In this document: piece by piece, positions 30,619 to 40,286 of the stretch | How positions within the stretch are numbered: the stretch's first letter is position 1 | Layout of the letters: every line of letters begins with the position of its first letter | NCBI GenBank assembly: GCA_958296035.1 | Contig: OY282431.1 | Coordinates: 1,987,001-2,051,000, forward strand | DNA: 64,000 nucleotides | Source: Paracoccaceae bacterium | Lineage (GTDB): Bacteria > Pseudomonadota > Alphaproteobacteria > Rhodobacterales > Rhodobacteraceae | Direction of reading: 5' to 3' | Made by a program: the position numbers and the translations under genes | Notes under the pieces: generated by a model | The model's input: the letters and a program-made list of their open reading frames with translations, nothing else | What the model was told of the DNA's origin: nothing | Databases searched by the model: none

Positions 30619-31395
30619 TCACCGCCCTTCGAATGTCGGTGCACGCTTTTGGGAGAATGCCAGTACACCTTCCTGAAAGTCACGGGTTTTACCAAGGTCG
30701 CCCTGCAGCCGCGCTTCAAGGCGCAGTTGCTCCTCATAGGTGTTCTGGTAGGCACGTCTTACGGCCTTTCGAATGTTTCGGTAGGCACAGGTAGGTCCCG
30801 ACGCCAGTTGAGCCGCCCTGGCTCGCCAGTGCTCTTCGAAAAGGTCATCCGGTACGGCTTCCCAGATCATTCCCCAGTTGCTCGCGTCAATGGCGGAGAT
30901 CCTGTCTCCAAACAGCGATGCACCCATGGCCTTGGCCAGACCCATTTGTCTGGGCAGCAACCAGGTTCCGCCAGCGTCGGGCATCAAACCGATAGCCACA
31001 AAGGCCTGAAAGAAGTAGGCACTTTCGGCAGCGATCACGACATCAGCTGCCAGGGCCAGGTTGGCTCCGGCACCGGCGGCCGGCCCGTTGACAGCTGCAA
31101 TGGTCGGGGCTCGACACTGCCTGATCGTCCTAAGAAGCGGTATGTATTCGTCCCTGAGCACACGTTCCAGGTCTGGGTCGGCGACTTTGATGCCTTCACC
31201 CAGGTCCTGGCCGGTACAAAAGGCATCACCCTTGCCAGTGATTATGACCACCCTTGCATAGGTCGAGGCCACGCCGACTGCATGCGCGAGCTCCAGTCTC
31301 ATGGTTGTATTCAATGCATTCATGACCTTGGGGCGGTTCAAACCGATGGCTACAATCCGGTCCTCAGCAATGACCTCTATAGTTTCGTAGTCCAC
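30619..31395 (-). CDS. Enoyl-CoA hydratase/isomerase family protein (PaaG-like)
   Basis: Crotonase-fold acyl-CoA enzyme of 258 aa. NRPKVMNALNTTMRLELAH; oxyanion segments ITGKGDAFCTGQDLGEG and VNGPAAGAGANLALAADVV; AIGLMPDAGGTWLLPR, where the acidic residue pattern after GLMPD is typical of PaaG-like isomerases. GTG 31395 (VDYETIEVIAEDRI) is chosen as start; the frame stays open to 31701 but that part is Arg-rich and unlike crotonases. Substrate not identifiable. Confidence 0.88.
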   Translation of the reverse strand: MDYETIEVIAEDRIVAIGLNRPKVMNALNTTMRLELAHAVGVASTYARVVIITGKGDAFCTGQDLGEGIKVADPDLERVLRDEYIPLLRTIRQCRAPTIAAVNGPAAGAGANLALAADVVIAAESAYFFQAFVAIGLMPDAGGTWLLPRQMGLAKAMGASLFGDRISAIDASNWGMIWEAVPDDLFEEHWRARAAQLASGPTCAYRNIRKAVRRAYQNTYEEQLRLEARLQGDLGKTRDFQEGVLAFSQKRAPTFEGR

Positions 31396-31807
31396 ATTGC
31401 GGTCACGTTTCCCGTTTCGCCCGGTGTCCCGATTGGTCGTTTTCCCTCGTCGTCGCCTGAACTTCACTGCCTCACCCGTTTCTAACTGGCTTCTGTTTTC
31501 CGCATCCTGTTGCGCGGTTCTGGCAGTTTGCCACAAAGTCACCGGGCGTCTCAAGCAGCGTCGGATCATCCTGGTGGCACAACTTGCCACCAGCCATTGG
31601 CGGCCACCAGGGCGTTGGCAATACTGTTCCTGGAAACCTGCTGACGGGCGAGCTTTCCTCGGTGGCAAGGTTGCGCAATCTGGATTGCTGTTAATTCGCA
31701 AACCAACTTGCGCATTGGCGGGAATACGGTCCGAATGGCTTTAACGAAAGGTTTAAGGTGAAGCCGGGCATCGCTGCCAAGGATGTTCTGCATGCAAGTG
31801 TGTGAAG
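31396..31807. other. Intergenic region, no gene recognised
   Basis: 412 bp between two minus-strand genes, the GlxA-type regulator and the enoyl-CoA hydratase. An open reading frame fused upstream of the hydratase covers part of it but appears non-coding. Confidence 0.4.
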
Positions 31808-32821
31808 TCATGTGGCCGTGGGTAAGTCTATTGTGGGGTTGGGCCCACGAGATGTGCATCGCTGATGCCGGGATCTTATCTGGCGCGGAGTCATTCCTTC
31901 GGACTTTTTCAGCGTTCTTGCCAGATGAGCACCGTCCACAAACCCCGTTGCATGGGCGACTTCGGTAACTGACAACGTAGTCTGTGACAGCAGCTCAAGG
32001 GACCTGTCAATCCTTATGGCCAGATAGGTGCGACTGCTGGATTTCCCGGTTGCCGCCAGAAACAGTCTGTCCAGGTGGCGGGTTGACAGGCCGACCATGC
32101 CGGAGATGCTGGCTAGCGGTAATGGATCCGAAATGTTGGCATCCATGACATCGATTGCCTGCGCGACCCTGATGTCGGCGAGGCGGGAAGACTTGAATCG
32201 CGAAGGAGGCGGGGCAGCCGAATGCCGTGTGTGGTCCAGAAAAATTCCGGTGACCGCCCGTCGCGCAAGCCGTCTCCCGAAATGACGCTCCAGGAGCAGT
32301 GCCGCCAGATCACCACCAACAGCACCACCAAGCGATGTGATCCTGTTGCCATCGTCGACGACCAGCTGCCCCGAACGGAACAGGACGCCGGGGAATTGCT
32401 GTATCCACTCGGGCATCTCGGTGGTGGCTGAGCAAGCCGCACGACCGTCGAGAAATCCAAAACGTGCCAGTGTTGCAACACCGTTTCCCAATCCGACAAG
32501 CGGCACATTGAGCCGGTCCGCCGACTGGATGTAGCGTTGAATAGAGTGCGCCGGCATGCCGCAACGGTCACTATAGACACCGATGATGGCCAGGTAACTG
32601 AAAGACTCTGGCCAGAGTTGTACACTCTCCGTGGTAAGCGATCGTCCACAAACAGAAACAGCTGACTTGCCGGCAGGGGACATCAGAACGGAATGACATT
32701 TATTCCTGCCCAGCTGTTCAGTCGCGCATTGCAGGGTATCGGCAAAGGTCGCAACGGTCGAAAGCCGGTAATCGGCCAACAGCAATACGCCAACGGTCAG
32801 GGCTTCAGGTGAATTGGCCAC
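31808..32821 (-). CDS. GlxA-family AraC transcriptional regulator
   Basis: 337 aa. N-terminal DJ-1/PfpI-like ligand domain (VGVLLLADYRLSTVATFADT, VPLVGLGNGVATLARFGFL) and a C-terminal AraC double HTH (LDRLFLAATGKSSSRTYLAI and LSVTEVAHATGFVDGAHLAR, ending SEGMTPRQIR). GTG start. Divergent from the ABC transporter/kinase operon with 126 bp between, so it is the probable local regulator of that operon. Confidence 0.9.
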   Translation of the reverse strand: MANSPEALTVGVLLLADYRLSTVATFADTLQCATEQLGRNKCHSVLMSPAGKSAVSVCGRSLTTESVQLWPESFSYLAIIGVYSDRCGMPAHSIQRYIQSADRLNVPLVGLGNGVATLARFGFLDGRAACSATTEMPEWIQQFPGVLFRSGQLVVDDGNRITSLGGAVGGDLAALLLERHFGRRLARRAVTGIFLDHTRHSAAPPPSRFKSSRLADIRVAQAIDVMDANISDPLPLASISGMVGLSTRHLDRLFLAATGKSSSRTYLAIRIDRSLELLSQTTLSVTEVAHATGFVDGAHLARTLKKSEGMTPRQIRSRHQRCTSRGPNPTIDLPTAT

Positions 32822-32947
32822 GGATCATCCGCCTGTTCCGGGTCTCGAATGTCCACATATTACAAAGATCTGTCTAACATATACAAGACGACTGATGGGT
32901 AGATCTGCTATCCTGGGACCATCAGAAGGTAAAGAGAGGATACCAAT
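32822..32947. promoter_or_regulatory. Divergent promoter region of regulator and ABC operon
   Basis: 126 bp. Contains two direct AGATCTG repeats at 32866-32872 and 32901-32907, 35 bp apart, which could be binding half-sites for the AraC-type regulator. AGAGG lies upstream of the SBP start codon. No experimental support. Confidence 0.35.
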
Positions 32948-34312
32948 ATGGAATCAGAAAGTCTCCAAATGCTGAAACCTCGAAGCTGGGTATCGGCACT
33001 CGCCGGGGTCGCATTGTTGGGTACGGCAACCGCTGCTGTTTCGCAGGACTTCGACTGGCGCCAGCAGGAGGGCAGTTCAGTAAACGTCCTGCTGGTTTCG
33101 CACTCGTTTGTCGATGCGCTCAAGCCACTGGTGCCGGAGTTCGAGGAGATGACAGGCATCACGGTCACGCTTGATGTGCTGGCCGAACAGGCGGCTAACG
33201 AAAAGCTGCTTGCCGACCTGTCGTCTCGAGCAGGGAATGTCGATGTATTCATGACGTCACCCTTGAGCAACTGGCAGTATGCAACGGCCAACTGGCTCGA
33301 GCCACTGGATGCGTACCTTGACAACGCGGCCCTGACCAGCCCGGATTACAATGTCGGTGACTTCTTCCAGGGTGTCCTGAATTCGAACCGCTGGACCCGG
33401 GTGCCGATGCAAGGCATTGGCGAAGGACCGCTCTGGGCACTTCCAATCAATACGGAAAGCTACCTGCTAGCCTATCGCCCGAGTGTCTTCGCAGAGCTTG
33501 GCCTGGAGGTACCAAAGACCTATGAGGACCTTCTGGCCATTGCCGACCAGCTGGACAAGGGCGCTGCGGAATTCGGGTTGATTACCCGTTTCGACAAGTT
33601 CTGGGACCTGCCCTATCTAACCTTCGGCACCATGCTTCAATCCTATGGTGTCGAAATGATCGACGCAGATGGCAATCTGCAAATCTGTTCGGATGCCAGC
33701 GTGCGGGCCACCGATGACTTCGTGACCCTGATCAAGACTGCTTCGCCCGAGGGCGCCGGCGCGTTTACCTGGTATGAAGCGCTTCAGGGGTTCGCCTCTG
33801 GCCAATACGCTCTGTCTCTGAACGAGGCGGACCTGTTTGCACCGGTTTATCAGGACCCCAGTCAGTCACAGATTTCGGATGATGTCGGTTATGCACCGAC
33901 ACCGCTAGGGCCTGACGGCACGCGCAAGGCAGGAGCCTGGATCTGGTCGATGTCGATAAATGCGGCTTCGAAGAACAAGGAAGCGGCGTGGCTGTTTCTA
34001 AGCTGGGTGACATCCAGTGACACGATGATTGCCACACATCTTACAGGCAACATGAACCCGGTACGGGCATCCGCATGGGAAAGCGCCGAAGTCGTTGAAA
34101 TGGTCAACAGTTGGGGCGAAACCCCCGGGCAGTATAGCGAAGTGACTGCGACGATGGCAGAAGTTGCCGCAGTGCGCTTCCCACCGCATCCGGAGCTGAC
34201 CCGGATGCTGGACCGCTGGGCACAAGCTGTGCAAGAGGTCTATTTCAACGGCACCGACACCAGAACTGCGCTTTGTGAGGCGCAAGACGATGTCGGGAAA
34301 ATGTTCAATTGA
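32948..34312 (+). CDS. ABC sugar transporter, periplasmic substrate-binding protein
   Basis: Family 1 extracellular solute-binding protein, 454 aa. Signal peptide with a hydrophobic core VSALAGVALLGTATAAVSQ and likely cleavage before DFDW, or after AVSQ. Typical SBP text: FEEMTGITVTLDVLAEQAAN, VDVFMTSPLSNWQYATANWL, ALPINTESYLLAYRPSVF. First gene of an operon with two permeases, a kinase and an ATPase. The ligand is probably a carbohydrate or polyol, from the permease type and the PfkB partner. Confidence 0.93.
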   Translation: MESESLQMLKPRSWVSALAGVALLGTATAAVSQDFDWRQQEGSSVNVLLVSHSFVDALKPLVPEFEEMTGITVTLDVLAEQAANEKLLADLSSRAGNVDVFMTSPLSNWQYATANWLEPLDAYLDNAALTSPDYNVGDFFQGVLNSNRWTRVPMQGIGEGPLWALPINTESYLLAYRPSVFAELGLEVPKTYEDLLAIADQLDKGAAEFGLITRFDKFWDLPYLTFGTMLQSYGVEMIDADGNLQICSDASVRATDDFVTLIKTASPEGAGAFTWYEALQGFASGQYALSLNEADLFAPVYQDPSQSQISDDVGYAPTPLGPDGTRKAGAWIWSMSINAASKNKEAAWLFLSWVTSSDTMIATHLTGNMNPVRASAWESAEVVEMVNSWGETPGQYSEVTATMAEVAAVRFPPHPELTRMLDRWAQAVQEVYFNGTDTRTALCEAQDDVGKMFN

Positions 34313-34378
34313 GCATCGCCCTGTTCGGCCGCGGTCATAGGACCGCGGCCGCTCAGGCCCTACCCCCGAATCATCGCC

Positions 34379-35287
34379 ATGGTTTCCGTTTCCAGCAGCA
34401 GGGTGTCTGCCAGGACGACCTATATCCTGTTGTTCCTGCCAGCACTGGCCATGCTGGCTCTGGCGCTCTACCCGTTTGTTCAGGGCGTGATGACGGCTTT
34501 CGCAGATCGCAAGCTGTATTACACCAGCAGCGAATTCGTTGGTTTTCAGAACTTTATCGAGCTGTTCTCGGATGACGAGTTTCGTGATAGCATTCTGAGA
34601 ACACTGGCATTCACCGCCGGCGTGATATTGGTCCAGATCCCGCTTGGCCTTGGCATCGCGCTTCTGCTGGTACGGCAGAACTGGTTGCAGCCTTTACTGC
34701 GCAATACGCTGGTATTACCGCTACTGATCCCGCCTGTCGTGGCCGGGCTGATGTGGAAGACGATGATGCAACCACAAAGCGGGATTCTAAATTGGCTCTT
34801 GTCCAAAGTCGGCATTCTGCCGCAGACATGGCTTTCGCACGTCGATACGGCGTTGCTCTCGGTCATCTTGATCGACACCTGGGTATTCACGCCATTTGCG
34901 GCGTTGATTCTGCTGGCCGGCTTGCAGTCGATACCGACCGAGCTGGAGGAAGCTGCGCAAGTCGACGGGGCCGGAGCATTCCTGATATTCCGCGCCATAC
35001 AGTTGCCCTGGATCGTCCCCTTCATTGTTCTCGTTGCCCTGTTCAGAGTGACGGACAGCCTGAAGAGCTTTGAGTTGTTTTATGCAACAACCCGCGGCGG
35101 ACCGCTGAATGCTACGCGCACGATGCACATCATGGCATACGAGGAAGCGTTCCGATGGTCGAGTGTAGGAAAGGCGATGGCCGCGGTTTTCGTACTCTGG
35201 CTCATGTCATATTTCATGAGCATGTTTCTGATGAGCAAGTGGCAGCGGCGATCGGGTGTTGGCGATGAAACCGGTCAAGCTAGCTGA
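34379..35287 (+). CDS. ABC sugar transporter permease (MalF-like)
   Basis: 302-aa inner membrane protein with six predicted helices. EAA loop ELEEAAQVDGAGAFLIFRAI contacts the ATPase. Overlaps the next permease gene by 23 bp. Pairs with it to form the channel. Confidence 0.93.
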   Translation: MVSVSSSRVSARTTYILLFLPALAMLALALYPFVQGVMTAFADRKLYYTSSEFVGFQNFIELFSDDEFRDSILRTLAFTAGVILVQIPLGLGIALLLVRQNWLQPLLRNTLVLPLLIPPVVAGLMWKTMMQPQSGILNWLLSKVGILPQTWLSHVDTALLSVILIDTWVFTPFAALILLAGLQSIPTELEEAAQVDGAGAFLIFRAIQLPWIVPFIVLVALFRVTDSLKSFELFYATTRGGPLNATRTMHIMAYEEAFRWSSVGKAMAAVFVLWLMSYFMSMFLMSKWQRRSGVGDETGQAS

Positions 35288-36119
35288 AGGTACTGCTGTC
35301 GCGTTGGCGCAGGTCCTGTTCATCGGGTTTTTCGTATTCCCGATCATCTGGATATTCATGATGTCACTGAAGAATTTTCGCGACATCATTTCGTACCCGC
35401 CAAAATTTCTCTTCTCGCCAACACTTCAGAACTACAGTGAAACAATTCTGGGCGCAGAAGGCGCTCTTCGGGCTGGCGAACTTCCGGAATACGTCAGATT
35501 CCTGATCAACTCGATGATCATATCCGGCGGAGCCGTGTGTCTTGCCGCGCTGTTGGGTGTGCCCGCGGCCTATGCATTGGCGCGGAGCGGAATTCCGGGG
35601 CGCAAACATATCGCCTTCACGTTCCTCTCATTTCGGTTTGCACCGGAGTTAATGGTCATCCTGCCGATGTACCTGATCTATACACAGATTGGGCTCTATG
35701 ACACCTATTTGGGCATGGTTCTCTCGCATCAGCTTATCTGCCTGCCGCTGGTCATCTGGATCATGATGAGCTTTTTCCAGGACATTCCTATCGAGATCGA
35801 GGAAGCTGCCCGGGTCGACGGCGCCAGCATCCTGCTGACCCTGCGTGCGGTAATTCTTCCGATGTCGGGACCGGGAATTGCCAGCGCGTTGATCATCGCC
35901 TTTATCTTCAGCTGGAACAATCTGATCTTCGGGTTGGTCCTTGCGGGCCCGAACACTCGACCCGTCACCATGGGGATATTGCAGGCCATGACATTCGACC
36001 AGATTAAATGGGGTCTAATGGCGGCGGCGGCAATGGTGTCTGCCCTGCCGGGCATGATCGCTGCCATTTACCTGCAAAGACACATTACACGGGGTTTGAC
36101 CATGGGAGCAGTCAAATGA
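35265..36119 (+). CDS. ABC sugar transporter permease (MalG-like)
   Basis: 284 aa from ATG 35265. Membrane segments begin LAQVLFIGFFVFPIIWIFMM; EAA loop EIEEAARVDGASILLTLRAV. Inside the 3' end of the previous permease gene, and its own stop overlaps the kinase start (ATGA), so strict co-translation is expected. Confidence 0.93.
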   Translation: MKPVKLAEGTAVALAQVLFIGFFVFPIIWIFMMSLKNFRDIISYPPKFLFSPTLQNYSETILGAEGALRAGELPEYVRFLINSMIISGGAVCLAALLGVPAAYALARSGIPGRKHIAFTFLSFRFAPELMVILPMYLIYTQIGLYDTYLGMVLSHQLICLPLVIWIMMSFFQDIPIEIEEAARVDGASILLTLRAVILPMSGPGIASALIIAFIFSWNNLIFGLVLAGPNTRPVTMGILQAMTFDQIKWGLMAAAAMVSALPGMIAAIYLQRHITRGLTMGAVK

Positions 36120-37054
36120 CAGAGCTTGACGTTCTTTCTGTCGGGGCCTGGGCGCTCTTTGACTATATCCTGCGCGCTGATCACTACCCGGAAGAAGGCG
36201 AAACGGTCGAGCTCAAAATGCCGTCAAAGCTGTTGCACACCCGTTTTTTCGGTGATTGCTCGGCGAACCTCGCTGCATCGGCCGCGGCGGCCGGCGTCAG
36301 GGTCGGACTGGGAATGGTGGTTGGCGAGGAGTTCAATCGCTACGGTTATCGTGCTCACCTGCTTGAGCTTGGCATTGACCTGAGCGGAGTTGACGTACGC
36401 AGTGACGCCGACAGCGGGTACAACTACAACATCTCCGACAATCGTGGCCGCGGCATGTGCTTTTCGCACTTGGGCGTGGCCGCAGACCAAAGCGACTGGG
36501 TGCCACCGTTCCGGCAGATCGAAAGGTCCACGGTCGTCGCGGTCAGCGAGAAGTTTTCTGCCTACACACTGGCCACGATTCGCCGGGCGCGGGAACTGGG
36601 CAAGACGACCGTGATCAACGGCATGGTCGGAACAGCCAATCAGGAGGCAATGAAGTTCCTGCAGGCGGCAGATTATCTGTTCATGTCTGAAAGGGAGTGC
36701 GATGCGTTGCTTCGCGTTCTGGACATGTCCTCGACCAGGGACTTGCTGAAATCAGGTCTGTCAACACTAGTCGTAACCAGAGGGTCTGAAGGGAGTCGCT
36801 GGATAACCGCCGAGGGAGAGTTTTGCTGTGACGCTGTCCCCTGTGCACGCGTTCAGGATACCACCGGCGCGGGTGACTGCTTTGCCGGAACCGCCATCGG
36901 GCTGATTGTTCAGGGCGCTTCATTGCAGGAGGCTGCCCGCATTGCGGCTGCGGCAGCCAGTTACGTCGTAGAGAAGTGGGGCTGCCAGACCAATCTGGTC
37001 GGTCGCCAAAGAGCCGAGCGGCGTGCCAGGATCTACTTCGAGAAAGGCGCGTGA
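36116..37054 (+). CDS. PfkB-family carbohydrate kinase
   Basis: 312 aa ribokinase-fold kinase. N-terminal VLSVGAWALFDYILRADHYP with the first signature region FGDCSANLAASAAAAGVRVG (the Asn/Gly-rich substrate pocket), and the C-terminal signature QDTTGAGDCFAGTAIG with catalytic Asp and anion hole. Expected to phosphorylate the imported sugar or its derivative. Start set at ATG 36116 overlapping the permease stop. Confidence 0.92.
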   Translation: MTELDVLSVGAWALFDYILRADHYPEEGETVELKMPSKLLHTRFFGDCSANLAASAAAAGVRVGLGMVVGEEFNRYGYRAHLLELGIDLSGVDVRSDADSGYNYNISDNRGRGMCFSHLGVAADQSDWVPPFRQIERSTVVAVSEKFSAYTLATIRRARELGKTTVINGMVGTANQEAMKFLQAADYLFMSERECDALLRVLDMSSTRDLLKSGLSTLVVTRGSEGSRWITAEGEFCCDAVPCARVQDTTGAGDCFAGTAIGLIVQGASLQEAARIAAAAASYVVEKWGCQTNLVGRQRAERRARIYFEKGA

Positions 37055-37055
37055 A

Positions 37056-37865
37056 TTGAAAGTAATCGATACGCATGTCCATTATGGAACCGATCCGAAC
37101 GTCGCTGCGCACACCTGTTGCCCGGATCTAATAGCCGGCCAGCCCGACAGCGTGATCGAATTTCTTGATGGTCAGAATGCCAGCCATGGTGTCTTGTTCC
37201 CACACGATCGGGTGATGAGTCCGCCCTGGGACGCAGATTACGACAGGTCGAACACGCAAGTCGGCGAGGCAGCTTCGAAATACCCTGAACGGATTGCTGG
37301 CCTGGCTCGCATCAACCCTGCATTCGGCGCAAAGCATACACGTAAACTGATCGACAAATACGTGGCTGAATGGGGTTGTCGAGGCTTGAAGCTCGTCGCA
37401 GGTTACGACTTTTACCGGCCGAACGACATGTCCGTGGTGAAGCCGATGCTGGACAAGTGTCGGGAACATGATCTGACTGTTCTCTTCCATTCCGGCGATG
37501 CGTCACGCGATCTGCCCTATCTTCAGGCGCAGGCAGCCAAGGCCTATCCGGATGTCCGCTTTGTACTTGCACATATTGGCATGCATTCGTTCCTGTGGGA
37601 GGCCATAATCGCCTGCCAGGAATATTCGAACATCACAACAGATATGTCCCAGGCGTTTCCCTATGACATCAAGACCTTTATCGCCAATGTCGGTGCCGAA
37701 CGGCTGACCTATGGGTCGGACGCGCCGTACCAGTCTACAGCGGTCGAACAACTCAAGCTTCGCGAGGTCGGTCTCAGCGACACAGAGCTTGAAATGGTCT
37801 TCAGAACAAATGCTCAGCGGATCTGGCGGTTCGAGAACACGGACACAGTGGAGAAGGCCGAGTAG
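37056..37865 (+). CDS. Amidohydrolase family 2 (metal-dependent TIM barrel)
   Basis: About 269 aa. VIDTHVHYG supplies the HxH metal site; GCRGLKLVAGYDFYRPND, LTVLFHSGDASR, VRFVLAHIGMHSF and LTYGSDAPYQS supply later His/Asp ligands. Related proteins are decarboxylases or lactone/ester hydrolases. Start is TTG 37056 just after the kinase stop, or ATG 37023 within the kinase gene. An operon role of ring-opening or decarboxylating the substrate is inference. Confidence 0.85.
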   Translation: MKVIDTHVHYGTDPNVAAHTCCPDLIAGQPDSVIEFLDGQNASHGVLFPHDRVMSPPWDADYDRSNTQVGEAASKYPERIAGLARINPAFGAKHTRKLIDKYVAEWGCRGLKLVAGYDFYRPNDMSVVKPMLDKCREHDLTVLFHSGDASRDLPYLQAQAAKAYPDVRFVLAHIGMHSFLWEAIIACQEYSNITTDMSQAFPYDIKTFIANVGAERLTYGSDAPYQSTAVEQLKLREVGLSDTELEMVFRTNAQRIWRFENTDTVEKAE

Positions 37866-38702
37866 ATGAACAGCCGGGACAACAAACTTGATGCGTTGAT
37901 GGGCGTGACCAAACCCATAATCGGGATGATACATGCCTTGCCGACCCCGGGCTCACCGCGCGCCCGCGGTTGCAGTATCGATGCCATCATAGAGCACGGT
38001 CTGGCGGAAGCCAGGCGGCTGAAACAGGGCGGCGTCGATGCGTTACTGATCGAAAACGCCGGCGACGTGCCGTTCCGGCGACCCGAGAATGTCGGCTTCG
38101 AAACGGTCACCGCAATGTCGGTCCTGGGCCGCGCTGTGGTCAACGAGATTGAATTGCCGGTGGGTTTCAACATAGTCGCCAATGCCGCCAAGGCATCGCT
38201 GGCCTGCGCCAAGGCCGCAGGCGCCAAATTCGTCCGGGTTAACCAGTGGGCAAATGCATATGTCGCCAATGAGGGACTGATCGAAGGCGCTGCTGCCGAA
38301 GCACTGCGCTATCGCAGGCTGATCGACGGCGATGACATCGCGATCCTGGCGGATGTGCATGTCAAACACGGTTCCCACGCCATCATGGCCGATCGGAGTA
38401 TCGTCGAGCAGGCCCGAGATGTAGCATTCTTTCAAGCCGATGTGGCCATAGCTACAGGCTTGCGCACCGGGCATGCCGCGGATGCAAGTGAAATCTCTCT
38501 GATCCGCAAGGGTGGGCAACTGCCGACCCTCGTGGGCAGCGGGGTAACACCCGAAAATGCCGCCGACATTCTGATTCACGCCGATGGGGCCATTGTCGGC
38601 GTCTCGTTCAAAGACAACGGAACGATGTGGGACATCACCAACGTGGATCGCGTACGCCGTCTGATGGATGTTGTACAGGAAGTACGACTGGATTGCTCGT
38701 GA
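37866..38702 (+). CDS. BtpA/SgcQ family protein
   Basis: 278 aa TIM-barrel-like protein of the BtpA/SgcQ family: KPIIGMIHALPTPGSPRARG, GGVDALLIENAGDVPF, GFNIVANAAKASLACAKAAG, FVRVNQWANAYVANEG, ILADVHVKHG and PTLVGSGVTPENAADIL. Named after photosystem I biogenesis in cyanobacteria and a sugar operon gene in E. coli; the biochemical function is not established to my knowledge. Starts directly after the amidohydrolase stop. Its place here supports a catabolic, probably phosphosugar-related role. Confidence 0.9.
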   Translation: MNSRDNKLDALMGVTKPIIGMIHALPTPGSPRARGCSIDAIIEHGLAEARRLKQGGVDALLIENAGDVPFRRPENVGFETVTAMSVLGRAVVNEIELPVGFNIVANAAKASLACAKAAGAKFVRVNQWANAYVANEGLIEGAAAEALRYRRLIDGDDIAILADVHVKHGSHAIMADRSIVEQARDVAFFQADVAIATGLRTGHAADASEISLIRKGGQLPTLVGSGVTPENAADILIHADGAIVGVSFKDNGTMWDITNVDRVRRLMDVVQEVRLDCS

Positions 38703-39745
38703 GCTCAATTTCGCTGTCCGGCGTCAGCAAGTTCTGGGGCGACACGATCGGCGTCAAGGATCTTTCGCTCGACATTGAAGACAAGGAATTCCTGGTTCTT
38801 CTCGGCCCGTCGGGTTGCGGCAAGACAACCACAATGCGGATGGTTGCCGGGTTGGAAAAACCCAGCAGTGGAACCATCCACATTGGTCAACGCGATGTAA
38901 CCAGTCTCGGCCCGCGTGAACGGGATGTCGCGATGGTGTTCCAGAACTACTCGCTCTACCCGCAAATGACGGTCGCACAGAATATCGGGTTTCCTCTGCG
39001 TGCCCGCGGCGTCGGGCGCAACGAACAGCGACGGAAGATTCACCTGGCCGCCAAGATGGTGGAATTGTCCGACTATCTTGACCGAAAGCCCGCCGCACTT
39101 TCGGGCGGTCAGCGTCAGCGCGTCGCTCTGGCCCGAGCAATTGTTCGGTCGCCAGCTGCATTCCTGATGGATGAACCGCTCTCAAACCTCGACGCACGCC
39201 TGCGAATCTCGATGCGCGGACTGATCAAACGCCTGCACAATGAAATTGGCACCTCGACGATCTATGTGACCCACGATCAGCTGGAGGCGATGACCCTCGC
39301 GGACCGTATCGTGGTAATGCGCAACGGCGAAGTCGAGCAAATTGGAACACCGAATCAAATCTACAACCATCCGCGTACGGCCTTTGTCGCAGGATTTGTG
39401 GGGTCGCCTTCCAGCAATCTACTCGACGGCAGGATCGAAAACGGTGTGTTCAACGCTTCAGGGATCTCTGTGGCAGCCCCCTTGAAAGGGGATCACAGAA
39501 AGGTGATTCTGGGCATACGTCCCGAGGCGATTTCATTGGTGAACGAGGCCGACGCTGAACTCCACGGAACCGTCCTGGCAATCGAAACGACCGGCGACGC
39601 AACACTTGTGACCCTCTCTGTCGGCAAGCAAGAGCTCATTGTAAAGCGCGAGGCAAACTGCACGCTTGAACCAGATCAGGCGGTTTCAATGAAAACCAGT
39701 CAGCAAGGGTTCTTTTTTGACGGCGAATCCGGCTTGGCGATTTGA
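38699..39745 (+). CDS. ABC sugar transporter ATPase (MalK/UgpC-like)
   Basis: 348 aa from GTG 38699, which overlaps the BtpA stop (GTGA). Walker A LLGPSGCGKTTTMRMVAGLE, Q-loop VFQNYSLYPQM, signature LSGGQRQRVALARAIV, Walker B AFLMDEPLSNLDA, switch TIYVTHDQ, then a TOBE/OB regulatory domain (ILGIRPEAISL). Completes the importer. Last gene of the operon; the next gene is convergent. Confidence 0.94.
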   Translation: MSSISLSGVSKFWGDTIGVKDLSLDIEDKEFLVLLGPSGCGKTTTMRMVAGLEKPSSGTIHIGQRDVTSLGPRERDVAMVFQNYSLYPQMTVAQNIGFPLRARGVGRNEQRRKIHLAAKMVELSDYLDRKPAALSGGQRQRVALARAIVRSPAAFLMDEPLSNLDARLRISMRGLIKRLHNEIGTSTIYVTHDQLEAMTLADRIVVMRNGEVEQIGTPNQIYNHPRTAFVAGFVGSPSSNLLDGRIENGVFNASGISVAAPLKGDHRKVILGIRPEAISLVNEADAELHGTVLAIETTGDATLVTLSVGKQELIVKREANCTLEPDQAVSMKTSQQGFFFDGESGLAI

Positions 39746-39797
39746 CGGATCGAATGCCTGCCTGATTGCGTGGCGATCGCAACCTCGTAAGGAAGGG

Positions 39798-40286
39798 TCA
39801 CAACTCGTCGCTCTGGTTTGAGGCATGCAATCGTGCCAGGTGCCGTTTCTCGTCCTCGTTCAGGTCTTCCTGGCTTCCTGCCACCGGCTGTCGCTGCACA
39901 CGGACAAATCGCCAGGCAATCAGGAAACCGATTGCAAGCAGCACCGGGCCGGACAGAAAAAGCGGCAGATTGGCAAGGCTGCGTCGTGGCATGAAGAGTG
40001 CAAACTGGCCATAACGCTCTTCGACAAAGGCGTAGATCGCCTCATCTGACTGGCCAGCCACGATTTGCTCGCGCACCAGAACTCTCAGGTCCTTTGCCAG
40101 GGGTGCGCCGGACTCATCCACGCTTTCGTTCTGACAAACCAGGCATCTCAGATTCTTTGAGATCTCCCTCGCTCTTTGTTCAAGCTTCGGATCTGCCAGG
40201 ATTTCATCGGGTTCTACGGCAGAGATTTCTCCGCCAAGAAAAATAACCAGAGCAACAAGGCCGAGGATGCGCCTGTCAAGCCACAT
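39798..40286 (-). CDS. ccmH: Cytochrome c maturation protein CcmH
   Basis: 162 aa. Signal peptide (RILGLVALVIFLGGEISA), periplasmic domain with the redox motif LRCLVCQNESVDES that reduces apocytochrome CXXCH, then a single C-terminal membrane helix (LPLFLSGPVLLAIGFLIAW). Overlaps ccmF by 11 bp, leaving no room for ccmG between them. Confidence 0.94.
   Translation of the reverse strand: MWLDRRILGLVALVIFLGGEISAVEPDEILADPKLEQRAREISKNLRCLVCQNESVDESGAPLAKDLRVLVREQIVAGQSDEAIYAFVEERYGQFALFMPRRSLANLPLFLSGPVLLAIGFLIAWRFVRVQRQPVAGSQEDLNEDEKRHLARLHASNQSDEL

Noticed and set aside
31396-31701. N-terminal extension of the 30.6-kb enoyl-CoA hydratase
   Set aside because: Arg-rich and unlike crotonases; the family N-terminus begins at GTG 31395.
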